64,000 nt of DNA, taken from positions 1 through 64,000 of the forward strand of contig NZ_FREZ01000013.1 in assembly GCF_900143525.1 (NCBI RefSeq). The letters are read 5' to 3'. This document shows positions 29,998 to 38,584 of this stretch, one piece after another. Position numbers and translations under genes: made by a program. Source of the DNA: Ruegeria sp. Alg231-54 (GTDB lineage: Bacteria; Pseudomonadota; Alphaproteobacteria; Rhodobacterales; Rhodobacteraceae). The notes below the pieces were generated by a model that worked only from the letters and a program-made list of their open reading frames with translations, made no database searches and had not been told where the DNA came from. Position 1 is the first letter of the stretch. Every line of letters begins with the position of its first letter.

Positions 29998-30744
29998 ATG
30001 CAAGCGCATCCGAACACGGTTGACCCTTCCGAGATCGCAAAATTCGAAGCGATGGCCGCAGAATGGTGGGATCCGCATGGAAAATTCAAACCACTGCACA
30101 TGCTCAACCCCTGTCGGCTGGATTATATCACACAGCAGATCGCGGGCGAATTCGATCGCGATTTGAAGTCGCCAAAGCCGTTCGAGGGCCTGCGTTTGCT
30201 GGATATCGGCTGCGGCGGCGGGCTACTAAGCGAACCGATGGCCCGCCTTGGGGCCGAAGTGGTCGGAGCGGATGCCGCCGAAGGCAACCTGCCCGTCGCG
30301 CGCATCCATGCGGAACAATCCGGGCTGGACATCGACTACCGCCACACCACCGCCGAGGACATGGCCGCCGCAGGTGAACAGTTCGACGTAGTGCTGAACA
30401 TGGAGGTGGTAGAGCACGTAGCCGACCCCCTTGGCTTTCTGACCGCTTCGCAAGACTTGCTGAAACCCGGCGGGTTGCTGCTCTGCTCGACTATCAACCG
30501 CAACCCGAAATCTTATGCAATGGCCATTTTCGGGGCCGAGGTAGTCATGCGCTGGCTGCCGCGCGGCACCCATGAGTGGAATAAGTTCATCACCCCCGAT
30601 GAGCTGTTCGACTTGCTGCGCCAAGCCGGGCTAGAGCCGGTGGACCGGAAGGGGTTTGTCTTCAACCCGATTCTGTGGAGCTGGTCGATCTCGGACCGGG
30701 ATTTGAGCGTGAATTATGTGACGGCGAGTGTGAAACCGGGGTGA
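29998..30744 (+). CDS. ubiG: Ubiquinone biosynthesis O-methyltransferase UbiG
   Basis: SAM-dependent enzyme making both O-methylations of the ubiquinone ring. It has 248 residues. Visible are [20 protein letters not shown], the SAM motif [32 protein letters not shown] and the [15 protein letters not shown] region, all typical of UbiG. The start has GGAGACAGGA upstream. It is a single gene; the ubiE-ubiB pair lies 18 kb away in this window. Confidence 0.96.
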   Translation: MQAHPNTVDPSEIAKFEAMAAEWWDPHGKFKPLHMLNPCRLDYITQQIAGEFDRDLKSPKPFEGLRLLDIGCGGGLLSEPMARLGAEVVGADAAEGNLPVARIHAEQSGLDIDYRHTTAEDMAAAGEQFDVVLNMEVVEHVADPLGFLTASQDLLKPGGLLLCSTINRNPKSYAMAIFGAEVVMRWLPRGTHEWNKFITPDELFDLLRQAGLEPVDRKGFVFNPILWSWSISDRDLSVNYVTASVKPG

Positions 30745-30787
30745 GCGTAGGATGTGGTGTGAGTCCAAGCACCCCTGCTACGACAGC

Positions 30788-31402
30788 TCAAAAAAAGCGA
30801 CATTCCTGCGCGTTAAAGCCAGTCACTCCAGCGGATTTGAACGCGGCATACAACTCGTCTGAAGCGATCAAAAAGTTACGAAGACGCTTTTCAGCCCAAA
30901 GATGGCGACCTTGTACAACGCTCTTACGCCACGTCATGCGAGGTGGTCGAACCTTAGGTAATAAAACTTTGCGTTCTACTACACTCCCATCGTCAAGTTT
31001 GCGCTTTTTGATACGCAAAGACACATCCGATTCCTCTACGACAAGCGCACCATCAAGAACGTTTTCCTTCCTGGTTTGAAATCGAAAGTAGGACCTGTCG
31101 GTCACCGGATTGCCGCTTCTAGTGACAATCGTCTCATAGAATTGATGCACGGATGGCTCCAGTTCCTCGATTAACCGACGCGCGGTCTCACCCACATAAA
31201 TGTCGTTGTACAGATAGCTGGCGAATTCTGGCAAAGGCTCAGGAGCTTTGATAATATCGAGCCGGAATGGGACCAATTCCGGCGGTATATCGGCGCCAAA
31301 ACCCGATACACCGTGAGAATCGATGGGATTGTGACCGTTGGGGTATCCCCCGTCTAAAACCAAACGAATATTCCCGGATTTAACATCCAATATCCAAGGC
31401 AT
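30788..31402 (-). CDS. Imm43/DUF1629-like protein (possible orphan immunity protein)
   Basis: A 204-residue soluble protein. The overall plan resembles the Imm43 (DUF1629) group of toxin-immunity proteins: a Pro-rich N-terminal half, then a core ending FLIASDELYAAFKSAGVTGF, as in the family's serine-aspartate-glutamate-leucine then glycine-phenylalanine ending. I recall this pattern rather than having searched it, so the match is tentative. No toxin gene lies next to it; ubiG and marR flank it. GTG at 31405 is an alternative start. It is AT-richer than its neighbours, which fits acquisition. Confidence 0.5.
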   Translation of the reverse strand: MPWILDVKSGNIRLVLDGGYPNGHNPIDSHGVSGFGADIPPELVPFRLDIIKAPEPLPEFASYLYNDIYVGETARRLIEELEPSVHQFYETIVTRSGNPVTDRSYFRFQTRKENVLDGALVVEESDVSLRIKKRKLDDGSVVERKVLLPKVRPPRMTWRKSVVQGRHLWAEKRLRNFLIASDELYAAFKSAGVTGFNAQECRFF

Positions 31403-31491
31403 CACTTAGCTTCCTGCTCGCTGGTCGTTAGTCAGAATTTTCAATTTCCTGCGTAAATCAGCTGACCAGTGATCAGCTCAAGAAGTAGCCC

Positions 31492-31926
31492 CTACTCCAG
31501 CTGCAACCGCAAATCCCGCAATACGGGCAACGTGCTGCGCACGCGCTCCAGTCCCAGTTCTCCGACCACGCGGTTGATCAGCGGGGCGATTGATGTGATC
31601 GCCTGATCCCGCGCCCTGCGACCGGCGGGGCTGATCGCCACCATCTTGCGGCGGGCGTCGTCCCAGTCGGGGCGGATGTGGATGTATCCGGCCCATTCCA
31701 GCTTGGCCAAGGTGTTGGTCATCGCACCACGCGTGACGTGGAACGTATCGGCCAATTGTGCCGGGCTACGCTCATCCCCGACAAAGACAAGATGGTTGAG
31801 CACCGAGAAATGCGAAATCTCCATACCCTTGGGCAGCACCCGGCTAAGCCGATTACGCAACAGCTGGTCGGCGGTCAGGATTTCGCTGAACAGCGTGACC
31901 GCAAGGGCATTGTGTTCGTCAGTCAT
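31492..31926 (-). CDS. MarR-family transcriptional regulator
   Basis: A 144-residue winged-helix regulator. The helix-turn-helix and wing are visible as LSVRSPAQLADTFHVTRGAMT-type sequence: RSPAQLADTFHVTRGAMTNTL, followed by the wing GYIHIRPDWDDARRKMVAIS. Flanking helices would form the dimer interface. It lies 14 bases downstream of the amidohydrolase gene on the same strand and is probably the last gene of that run (comF-grx-amidohydrolase-marR). The ligand is not apparent. Confidence 0.92.
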   Translation of the reverse strand: MTDEHNALAVTLFSEILTADQLLRNRLSRVLPKGMEISHFSVLNHLVFVGDERSPAQLADTFHVTRGAMTNTLAKLEWAGYIHIRPDWDDARRKMVAISPAGRRARDQAITSIAPLINRVVGELGLERVRSTLPVLRDLRLQLE

Positions 31927-31940
31927 GGTCCGGTTCTGGA

Positions 31941-32771
31941 TCAGGGTCCGTCAAAGCGACGGACGTGAGTCAACGAGGGCACGCGACGGCGCGCCTCAGA
32001 CACAGAACTATCATGCATATCGAAAATGTGAATGCCCGGATCGGTCCCTGCGTCGATGACGACCTCGCCCCAAGGGGCGACAACCATGCTGTGGCCATAG
32101 GTATAGCGCGTCTTGCCGCGGGTTTTAGGGTGCTCGCCAGTTTGTGCAGGGGCCAGAACCCAACAGCCGGTTTCAATCGCCCGGGCGCGCAGCAACGATT
32201 CCCAATGGGCCGCACCCGTGACCGGCGAAAACGCGGCCGGAACCGTCAGGATTCGCGCACCTGCCTGCGCCAACGCCGCATAGAGCGCCGGAAACCGGAC
32301 GTCATAGCAGACGGTCATGCCAAGCTTGCCAAAATCGGTGTCGGCAATCACCGCCTTGTCGCCGGGGCGGTAATTTTTGGATTCGCTGAAGGTCTCGGTT
32401 TCGGTGACCTGCACGTCGAACATGTGTATCTTGTCGTACCGCGCCACGATCTGCCCCTGCGGGTCGATCATGAAGGACCGGTTGGCAAACCGACCGTCTG
32501 AATCATGGGTTTTGATCGCCAAAGACCCGATCAGCAGCCAGACACCCAGCGCAGCGGCCTTATCCCGCAGGCTGGCCAGCGATTGGTCATCTTCTTCGTG
32601 CTGCAGGACTTCGCGCTGCCGCGTGGTGCTGGTGGACACGCAATTCGTCACCTCGGGCGTCAGGATGAACCGCGCGCCTTGTGCCGCAGTCTCGGCCATC
32701 ATGGCGCGCACCCTGCCCAGATTTTCGCCCGGATCATCCGACGAGGTGATTTGCAGCAGCGCGGTCTTCAT
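31941..32771 (-). CDS. Carbon-nitrogen hydrolase (nitrilase superfamily)
   Basis: A 276-residue amidohydrolase. The catalytic triad Glu-Lys-Cys is visible: Glu in ILTPEVTN, Lys in RYDKIHMFDV, and Cys in GMTVCYDVRFPAL. IHMFDVQV and RAIETGCWVLAPAQ are typical of the Nit/omega-amidase branch, which hydrolyses amides such as deaminated glutathione. The neighbouring glutaredoxin fits that context, but substrate is inferred. Its start overlaps the grxC stop (TGATG), so translation is coupled. Confidence 0.92.
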   Translation of the reverse strand: MKTALLQITSSDDPGENLGRVRAMMAETAAQGARFILTPEVTNCVSTSTTRQREVLQHEEDDQSLASLRDKAAALGVWLLIGSLAIKTHDSDGRFANRSFMIDPQGQIVARYDKIHMFDVQVTETETFSESKNYRPGDKAVIADTDFGKLGMTVCYDVRFPALYAALAQAGARILTVPAAFSPVTGAAHWESLLRARAIETGCWVLAPAQTGEHPKTRGKTRYTYGHSMVVAPWGEVVIDAGTDPGIHIFDMHDSSVSEARRRVPSLTHVRRFDGP

Positions 32772-33028
32772 CAGGCCGCGAGCAGGCGATCCAGCTTACC
32801 CTGACGCTCCAGCTCATACAGCTCGTCACAGCCGCCCACGTGCTGCGCACCAATAAAGATCTGTGGCACAGTTCTTTTGCCGCCGGCGCGCTGGATCATC
32901 TCGGGCTTGCGCTTGGGATGCATCAGCACGTCAACTTCCTTGAATTCGACGCCTTTCTGTTTCAGCAAGCGTTTGGCCGCGTGACAAAAGCCGCAGAGCG
33001 GCGAGGTGTAGATTTCTACCGGTTTCAT
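32771..33028 (-). CDS. grxC: Glutaredoxin 3
   Basis: An 85-residue thiol-disulfide oxidoreductase that uses glutathione. The active site is CGFC in TSPLCGFCHAAKRLL, rather than the common CPYC. The TVPQIFIG cis-Pro loop and VGGCDELYELE are standard. ATG 33028 (MKPVEIYT) is the family start; the open frame upstream to 33082 is not family-like. It lies between comF and the nitrilase-type gene on one strand, spacing 37 bases after comF. Confidence 0.94.
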   Translation of the reverse strand: MKPVEIYTSPLCGFCHAAKRLLKQKGVEFKEVDVLMHPKRKPEMIQRAGGKRTVPQIFIGAQHVGGCDELYELERQGKLDRLLAA

Positions 33029-33065
33029 ATTCCGTACCTTCGCGTTTCGCATAATCTTGGGCGAA

Positions 33066-33794
33066 TTAGGCATCCTTGGCAACGCGCGCTAGGGTCAACA
33101 CGGAAATATGATTTGCTCCGGATGCAAGGCAGACACGCGCGCAAGCCGCCAGTGTTGCGCCGGACGTCATCACATCATCCACCAGCAGAATATCGCGGCC
33201 TCGCAAGCGGTCTTGTCGCTTTGGATGGGCGATGATCGAGCTTTTAAGGATTTCAGCCCGCTCTGCCGCTGTTTTGCCATCCAGAACAGGCGTCTTTCGG
33301 TGGCGAAGCAAAAGGTCCGGGCACACCTCCAGCCCTGCCTCTTTCCCAAGGTGCTGCGCCAGTAGGGCGGACTGGTTGTACCGGCGTTTCAACAACCGGG
33401 ACCAGTGCAAAGGCACCGGTGCAAGCAGCATGCCTTCCCGGAACATCTCTTGCCCGGCCCTCGCCAGCCAGCGTGCGGCGGGGCGCGCCAGTTCGGGCCT
33501 GTCACCATGTTTCAAGGCCAGCACCAGCGACCGCGCTTTGCCATCGTACAAAAGGGCCGAACGCCCATCTTGCCAGGGGCGCGGCACAGCCAAGCAATCG
33601 TCGCACTCAATCCGGTGACCGTCTGCAACCCCCGGTAATGGCACCCCGCAGCTTTCGCAAACAACTCCACCGATAAAGGGCGTCTCGCGCCAGCAGGACC
33701 CGCACAGGCCGAAATCCGATTCGGTCAGGTCCCCGCATCCCAGACAGCGCGGCGGATAGATCAGCGCGACAGCGGTTTGAATCCCGTGCCACAT
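33066..33794 (-). CDS. comF: ComF-family phosphoribosyltransferase-like protein
   Basis: A 242-residue protein. The N-terminal zinc-ribbon part has repeated Cys pairs (CLGCGD, CGSC, CESCG, CDDC). The C-terminal PRTase domain carries DILLVDDVMTSGATL. ComF in other bacteria helps single-stranded DNA uptake during transformation; here no other competence gene is near. The true start is MWHGIQTAVALI at 33794; an open frame to 34439 is the antisense of the methyltransferase. It is divergent from the methyltransferase with 16 bases between the start codons. Confidence 0.92.
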   Translation of the reverse strand: MWHGIQTAVALIYPPRCLGCGDLTESDFGLCGSCWRETPFIGGVVCESCGVPLPGVADGHRIECDDCLAVPRPWQDGRSALLYDGKARSLVLALKHGDRPELARPAARWLARAGQEMFREGMLLAPVPLHWSRLLKRRYNQSALLAQHLGKEAGLEVCPDLLLRHRKTPVLDGKTAAERAEILKSSIIAHPKRQDRLRGRDILLVDDVMTSGATLAACARVCLASGANHISVLTLARVAKDA

Positions 33795-33810
33795 GCGATA
33801 ATTGCGCCCT

Positions 33811-34641
33811 ATGAAACTGCCTGTGTCCAATACACCCTCTTTGTTTGATCGCCAGGTCCTTGCCCGGCACCGCGCTCGCGCAAAGGATGAGGCCCTGTTC
33901 CTGCACCGTGCCGCTGTAGACGAAGTGCAGGATCGACTCTCCATGGTTAACAAAACCTTTACGGCCCCGGCGATCGTGACGCCATTTGCACATATCTGGC
34001 AGAACACGTTGCCCGAGGCGCAGATCGTTGAGGATGATGAGGTTCTGGCCCTGACCCCCGACGCGCATGATTTGGTCATCCACGCCATGGCGCTGCATTG
34101 GGCCAATGATCCTGTAGGGCAACTGATCCAATGTCGCCGTGCTCTGCGCCCCGACGGTTTGCTGTTGGTCGTGTGTCTGGGCGGCGAAACCCTGCACGAA
34201 TTGCGAGCCGCATTGGGACAGGCCGAAATCGAAGTAACCGGAGGCCTCAGCCCCCGTATCGTCCCGATGGCCGAGCTGCGCGATCTTGGCGTGTTGCTGC
34301 AACGGGCGGGGTTTGCGCTACCGGTCGCCGACACCGCGCGCCTGACGGCGGAATACCGCGACATGCAGCACCTGATGCATGACCTGCGTGCCATGGGTGA
34401 GACCAACAGCCTGTCCGGGCGCATGAAACAACCCACCAAGCGACAGGTTTTTACGCGCGCACAGCAGGTCTATGCCGACAACTTCTCAACGCCCGGGGGG
34501 CGGTTGGCCGCCACCTATGAATTGATCTGCCTGACCGGCTGGTCGCCCGATGACAGCCAACAGAAACCATTGCGCCCCGGATCAGCCAAAGCCCGGCTTG
34601 CGGATGCGCTGGGCACAAAAGAAGGTAAACTGTCCAATTGA
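33811..34641 (+). CDS. SAM-dependent methyltransferase, BioC/NDUFAF5-like
   Basis: A 276-residue class I methyltransferase-like protein. It begins MKLPVSNTPSLFDRQVLARHRARAKD, characteristic of the alphaproteobacterial relatives of NDUFAF5. The usual glycine-rich SAM motif is weak; HAMALHWANDPVGQL and LRPDGLLLVVCLGGETL are clear. It probably acts as a methyltransferase or hydroxylase in complex I or cofactor maturation, but that comes from the eukaryotic relative. ATG 33811 is chosen; a TTG nine bases earlier is in frame. It overlaps nothing and is followed by hemH after 57 bases. Confidence 0.75.
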   Translation: MKLPVSNTPSLFDRQVLARHRARAKDEALFLHRAAVDEVQDRLSMVNKTFTAPAIVTPFAHIWQNTLPEAQIVEDDEVLALTPDAHDLVIHAMALHWANDPVGQLIQCRRALRPDGLLLVVCLGGETLHELRAALGQAEIEVTGGLSPRIVPMAELRDLGVLLQRAGFALPVADTARLTAEYRDMQHLMHDLRAMGETNSLSGRMKQPTKRQVFTRAQQVYADNFSTPGGRLAATYELICLTGWSPDDSQQKPLRPGSAKARLADALGTKEGKLSN

Positions 34642-34698
34642 CGACCGGGCTTTTCCGGTTATCTCAGTCCAGTACAGAGAAATCTCAGGAAGCATCAG

Positions 34699-35748
34699 AT
34701 GTTTGACGCCACTCGCCCCGATCATGCCGCCGCAGACCATCCAAAGGTCAAAATGGGCCGCGTCGGCATTCTGCTGGCCAATCTCGGTACGCCGGATGAC
34801 TACAGCTATTGGCCGATGCGCCGGTATCTGAATGAGTTTTTGTCGGACCAGCGCGTAATCGACTATCCCAAGTGGAAGTGGCAGCCGATTCTGCAAGGCA
34901 TCATCCTGTCCAAGCGCCCGTTCAGCTCGGGTGAGGCCTACAAGTCGATCTGGAACCACGACAAGGGCGAAAGCCCGCTAATGACGATCACCAAGGACCA
35001 GACAGCCAAGCTTCGCGACGCGATGCAGGAACGGTACGGCGATCAGGTGATGGTCGATTTCTGCATGCGCTATGGTAACCCTTCGACCAAATCCAAAGTG
35101 AGTGAGATGGTTGCCGCAGGCTGTGACCGCATCCTGTTCTTCCCGCTTTACCCGCAATATGCTGGCGCAACGACTGCAACAGCCAATGATCAGTTCTTCC
35201 GCGCGCTGATGGACGAAGCCTGGCAACCTGCATCTCGCACCGTTCCAGCCTATTTCGACGAGCCTGCTTATATCGACGCTTTGGCCGGGTCAGTGGAAAA
35301 AGCCTATTCCGCGCTGGAGACCAAACCGGATGTCTTGGTCTGTTCCTATCACGGCATGCCAGAGCGCTATTTGCAGCAGGGCGACCCGTATCATTGCCAA
35401 TGCGCGAAAACGAGCCGATTGCTGAAGGAACGGCTGGGCTGGTCGGACGATCAGCTGGTCTCAACCTTCCAATCGCGATTCGGTCCCGAGGAATGGCTGA
35501 AACCCTATACCGTCGAGCACGTGGCAGAGTTGGCCCGGCAGGGAAAGAAGAACATCGCGGTAATCGCACCGGCGTTTTCCGCCGATTGCATCGAGACGCT
35601 GGAAGAAATCAACGAAGAGATCAAGGAAAGCTTTGAAGAGGCCGGCGGTCAAACCTTTACCTATATCCCCTGCCTCAATGACGATGATTCGCACATTGGC
35701 GCACTGGGCAAGGTAATCGAAGATAATCTGAAGGGCTGGCTCGACTAA
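34699..35748 (+). CDS. hemH: Ferrochelatase
   Basis: Last enzyme of heme synthesis, inserting ferrous iron into protoporphyrin IX, membrane-associated. It has 349 residues. Family signatures are VGILLANLGTP at the N-terminus, MRYGNPSTKS, FFPLYPQYAGATTAT with the conserved tyrosines, and the catalytic His in LVCSYHGMPERYLQQGDPY. The end has PAFSADCIETLEEINEE with the catalytic glutamate region. A bidirectional terminator follows. Length is normal for the family. Confidence 0.97.
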   Translation: MFDATRPDHAAADHPKVKMGRVGILLANLGTPDDYSYWPMRRYLNEFLSDQRVIDYPKWKWQPILQGIILSKRPFSSGEAYKSIWNHDKGESPLMTITKDQTAKLRDAMQERYGDQVMVDFCMRYGNPSTKSKVSEMVAAGCDRILFFPLYPQYAGATTATANDQFFRALMDEAWQPASRTVPAYFDEPAYIDALAGSVEKAYSALETKPDVLVCSYHGMPERYLQQGDPYHCQCAKTSRLLKERLGWSDDQLVSTFQSRFGPEEWLKPYTVEHVAELARQGKKNIAVIAPAFSADCIETLEEINEEIKESFEEAGGQTFTYIPCLNDDDSHIGALGKVIEDNLKGWLD

Positions 35749-35773
35749 CCAACACCCACCATACAGACATGAA

Positions 35774-35803
35774 AAAAGGCGGTAGATCGCTCCACCGCCT
35801 TTT
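35774..35803. terminator. Bidirectional terminator after hemH
   Basis: AAAAGGCGGT (35774-35783) pairs perfectly with ACCGCCTTTT (35794-35803), loop of ten bases. Both strands show a T-run after the stem. It separates hemH (plus) from the small minus-strand gene at 35825. Confidence 0.9.
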
Positions 35804-35824
35804 CTCTAGATTTAGCTCGTCAAA

Positions 35825-36007
35825 TTAGCTTGCTGCAACAGCTGCGGCAACTACGACCAGCAGGACCAGCGGCAGGATGATACCCTGCGACGAACCCTGA
35901 GTTTCCTCTACAACAACCGGTGCTTCAACAACCGGCTCTTCCAGGTTACCGGCATAAGCGGTCGAAGCAGCAGCAGTCAATGCAGCGGCGAGAACGAGTT
36001 TTTTCAT
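35825..36007 (-). CDS. Small secreted or membrane protein, unknown function
   Basis: A 60-residue protein with a strong ribosome-binding site (GGAGG five bases before ATG 36007). The N-terminal 19 residues are a signal peptide (MKKLVLAAALTAAASTAYAG). A short acidic, Val/Pro-rich spacer (EEPVVEAPVVVEET) follows, then a C-terminal hydrophobic helix (IILPLVLLVVVAAAVAAS). It has the look of the small secreted proteins common in the group, but the role is unknown. Monocistronic, with the bidirectional terminator just past its stop. Confidence 0.8.
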   Translation of the reverse strand: MKKLVLAAALTAAASTAYAGNLEEPVVEAPVVVEETQGSSQGIILPLVLLVVVAAAVAAS

Positions 36008-36147
36008 ATTAACCTCCAGAGTTTGCACGGCTCCATCTATCGGATCCGCACACCTAAGACTTACCTCGTGGTTTTTTTCTAATCAGCTATATGGCTGGAA
36101 TGCAATTGCAACTTGGGCCACAAGCGGGTTCGTGCGCGAAAATGTCG

Positions 36148-36747
36148 TCAAATAAGCAACACTTGCGTGCCGACCTTCGCCATCGAGAACAGCTCAGCGA
36201 TATCTTCGTTGAACAGGCCGATGCATCCGTTCGACGACCGGCGACCAATTTTGCGCGTGTCATGCGTTCCGTGAATCCGGTAGTATTTCCAACTCAGGTA
36301 TAAAGCATGTGTTCCCAATGGGTTGTCAGGGCCCGGTGGAATATGGTCCGGCCATTCGGGATTTCGTTTCTTCATAGAAGGTGTCGGCGACCAGCTGGGA
36401 CCTTCAACTTTGCGGATGACGCTGGTGCGGCCCCGGCGGGTCAATTCTTCGGTCAGCGGAACCGATGAGGGGTAGAGTTTGTATACAGATTGATCATCTG
36501 ACCAATAATGCAGCGCTCGGGACACCGTATCGACCAGAATGGCCCCATTTCTCGTATTCGAGAAATAAGGCTGCCAATCCAAGGCGCGGAACCCCGAGAC
36601 ATTGCGACGCACGTCTGGCTCGGCCTCGGGTGCGGGGCGCAGTGGGTCACCTGGAATGTACTGGGCAATCGCTGGCGATGCCAGCAGGGCCGAAGCACCG
36701 GCCAGAAATCCTCGGCGGCTTGATGAGAGAATGGGTTTCTTGACCAT
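36148..36747 (-). CDS. L,D-transpeptidase (YkuD family), Tat-exported
   Basis: A 199-residue periplasmic enzyme that forms 3-3 peptidoglycan crosslinks or anchors proteins to the wall. The Tat signal is at the start (SSRRGFLAGASALLASPAIAQ region). The YkuD domain is about residues 65-195. The catalytic motif is HGTHDTRKIGRRSSNGCIGL, with Cys as nucleophile; SNGC stands where SHGC is more common. GPDNPLGTHALYLSW precedes it. Which of the two reactions it catalyses cannot be told. It is divergent from the CAP lipoprotein gene. Confidence 0.92.
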   Translation of the reverse strand: MVKKPILSSSRRGFLAGASALLASPAIAQYIPGDPLRPAPEAEPDVRRNVSGFRALDWQPYFSNTRNGAILVDTVSRALHYWSDDQSVYKLYPSSVPLTEELTRRGRTSVIRKVEGPSWSPTPSMKKRNPEWPDHIPPGPDNPLGTHALYLSWKYYRIHGTHDTRKIGRRSSNGCIGLFNEDIAELFSMAKVGTQVLLI

Positions 36748-36916
36748 AGTGAACGGTCCTTTGCGAAAGATGACCTGAAATTTTCACGTATTTTATTGCC
36801 AGAATGCGTCAATCGCAAATCAAACCGGCAGAAACATGCAAGAATCAGCCATTGCAGGTTTGCCGAAGGCTGCATGGCGCGCTATGCCGTATGTCGACAC
36901 AATAATCAGGTCGATC

Positions 36917-37432
36917 ATGACGCGTATTATCACATTTCTGTTTCTTTGCTTTGTTGCGCTGGCTGCATGTACCCCAAGCGGCACCCCAACTTACGGATCA
37001 GACGGCCGCCCACTGCCATCGGTCTACAAGATTCGCGGCAACCCCGAAAAGCTCCAGTTCCGTATGCTGGATTCGGTAAATGCCTTGCGCCAGGCTCAGG
37101 GTTTGCAGGCGGTGCAGCTGAACTCGCAGCTGAATGCTGCGGCCGCGACCCACTCCAAAGATATGGCGCGCCAGAACCGCCCATGGCACTTCGGTTCGGA
37201 CGGATCGTCGCCCATAGATCGCGCGCAACGCGCCGGTTATTACGGGACTTTCCTGGGTGAGGCGATCTCGGAAACCTATGAGACCGAAACCGAAACTTTG
37301 GCCGCCTGGATGCAGGAACCTGGCCCCCGAGCCGTGATCATGGACCCCAAAGCCTCACAAATGGGCTTTTCCTGGCATCAGGAAGGTGGCGGGAAAATCT
37401 GGTGGACACTGGAAATGGGAGCAGGCGGGTAA
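36917..37432 (+). CDS. CAP/SCP-domain lipoprotein
   Basis: A 171-residue lipoprotein. The signal ends in the lipobox LAAC (MTRIITFLFLCFVALAAC), so Cys18 is lipidated. A CAP (cysteine-rich secretory protein) domain follows: MLDSVNALRQAQGLQAVQLN, LNAAAATHSKDMARQNRPWHFGSDG, DRAQRAGYYGTFLGEAI and MGFSWHQEGG. These hold the two His of the family's cavity. Function in bacteria is poorly known. The start at 36917 is chosen because the frame upstream to 36836 is not signal-like. It converges on ptsN at a shared terminator. Confidence 0.9.
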   Translation: MTRIITFLFLCFVALAACTPSGTPTYGSDGRPLPSVYKIRGNPEKLQFRMLDSVNALRQAQGLQAVQLNSQLNAAAATHSKDMARQNRPWHFGSDGSSPIDRAQRAGYYGTFLGEAISETYETETETLAAWMQEPGPRAVIMDPKASQMGFSWHQEGGGKIWWTLEMGAGG

Positions 37433-37434
37433 GC

Positions 37435-37480
37435 AAAAGCCGCCTCAAAGAAAAAAAGCTCCCAGCTTTCGGCGGCTTTT
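37435..37480. terminator. Bidirectional terminator between CAP gene and ptsN
   Basis: AAAAGCCGCC (37435-37444) pairs with GGCGGCTTTT (37471-37480). A second hairpin (AAAGCT / AGCTTT, 37455-37469) sits in the loop. T-runs follow on both strands. Confidence 0.88.
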
Positions 37481-37495
37481 TTTATTTCTGCAAGG

Positions 37496-37960
37496 TCAGG
37501 CGGCCTGCATGGACTGCGCTTCGGTCAGAATCGCGTAAAGCTTGACCGGATCAGGGTTGGCCCGCAGCTTTGTACAAACTGACGTGTCGCGCAGTGTACG
37601 GGACACCAGTGCAAGCGCCTTAAGGTGGTCGACACCCGCCTCTTCCGGCGCAAACAGTGCAAAAGCGATGTCCACCGGCTGCCGGTCGACCGATCCAAAA
37701 TCAATCGGTTTTTCGAGCATAACAAACACACCCGAGACAGAGTCCAGATCTGTCAGCCGAGCGTGCGGCAACGCGACGCCGTGTCCAACACCGGTCGGTC
37801 CAAGGCTTTCGCGCTCCAGCAAGCAATCGACGACAGTCTGCGCATCCAGATGCAAAGTTCCGGCGGCAACATCGCCAATTTCCTGAAACAACCGCTTCTT
37901 GCTAGAAGCGGCGGACAACACACGTACTGCTTCGGGCTTTAATATGCTCGAAAGCTCCAT
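37496..37960 (-). CDS. ptsN: PTS IIA-like nitrogen regulatory protein PtsN
   Basis: EIIA-Ntr of the nitrogen-related phosphotransfer system, which signals nitrogen and potassium state by phosphorylation. It has 154 residues. The phosphorylated His lies in GVGHGVALPHARLTDL. ELSSILKPEAVRVLSAASSK starts the protein and IDIAFALFAPEEAGVDHLKAL is a family hallmark (seen as VDIAFALFAPEEAGVDHL). Three possible starts (37966 GTG, 37963 and 37960 ATG) exist; 37960 has the best spacing to GGAG. It is downstream of hpf across a 20-bp palindrome. Confidence 0.95.
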   Translation of the reverse strand: MELSSILKPEAVRVLSAASSKKRLFQEIGDVAAGTLHLDAQTVVDCLLERESLGPTGVGHGVALPHARLTDLDSVSGVFVMLEKPIDFGSVDRQPVDIAFALFAPEEAGVDHLKALALVSRTLRDTSVCTKLRANPDPVKLYAILTEAQSMQAA

Positions 37961-37979
37961 CATCACGCTCCATGGCGGG

Positions 37980-37999
37980 GCCCCTGCAATTGCAGGGGC
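37980..37999 (-). promoter_or_regulatory. 20-bp perfect palindrome between hpf and ptsN
   Basis: GCCCCTGCAATTGCAGGGGC is self-complementary over its whole length and lies in the 60-base gap between the hpf stop (38021) and the ptsN start (37960). In RNA it would form a stable hairpin with a tiny loop. No T-run follows, so it may act on mRNA stability or translation rather than end transcription. A dimeric regulator site is the alternative. Confidence 0.5.
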
Positions 38000-38020
38000 G
38001 TGCCTTGCTAGTCTTGCCTG

Positions 38021-38584
38021 TTACGGATCAATCCAGCCGATGTTACCGTCTTCGCGACGGTACACGACATTCAATCCGTCCTTGTTTTCGTTTCGGAACA
38101 CAAGCACCGGCGCACCGGCAAGTTCCATCTGCATGACCGCCTCTCCAACACTCAGCGATGGGATCTTGGTTTCCATCTCGGCCACGATCATGGGCTGCAG
38201 AGTATCGGGCTCGTCAGCCGTCTCCGATTCGTCAGAGGCGAGGATATAAGACGACGCTCCGAAGAGTTCAACAGGCTCGGACCGATCCTTGTGGTGGTCT
38301 TTCAGTCGGCGCTTATAACGGCGCAGTTGCGTTTCCATCTTGTCGCAGCATCCCTCAAACGCCGCGTAAATCTCGGTTGCGTGTGCCTTGGCCTGAGCGG
38401 TCAGACCAGTGGAAAGATGCACTGTGGTTTCGCATACATATTCATGCGCTGAACGGGAAAAGACGACGTTGGCATCTGTCGGACGTTGGGCATATTTGCC
38501 CACGACCTCGCCCAGTTCGGTCTGCACATGAGTCTGCAGGGCCGCACCGATGTCGATCTGTTTTCCGCTGATTTGGTAACGCAT
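38021..38584 (-). CDS. hpf: Ribosome hibernation promoting factor (long form)
   Basis: Binds the 30S decoding centre in stationary phase and dimerises 70S ribosomes. It has 187 residues, so the long form: an N-terminal S30AE/YfiA domain (about 1-100, MRYQISGKQIDIGAAL and YAAFEGCCDKMETQLRRYKRRL), a linker, and a C-terminal dimerisation domain (about 130-185, IPSLSVGEAVMQMELAGAPVLVF). The ribosome-binding site GGAGATCAC precedes ATG 38584. The frame upstream to 38758 is not family-like. It lies between lptB and ptsN; rpoN, often between lptB and hpf elsewhere, is absent. Confidence 0.95.
   Translation of the reverse strand: MRYQISGKQIDIGAALQTHVQTELGEVVGKYAQRPTDANVVFSRSAHEYVCETTVHLSTGLTAQAKAHATEIYAAFEGCCDKMETQLRRYKRRLKDHHKDRSEPVELFGASSYILASDESETADEPDTLQPMIVAEMETKIPSLSVGEAVMQMELAGAPVLVFRNENKDGLNVVYRREDGNIGWIDP

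Noticed and set aside
33795-34439. Upstream extension of the comF frame
   Set aside because: It is the antisense of the methyltransferase; the ComF start MWHGIQ at 33794 has family sequence.
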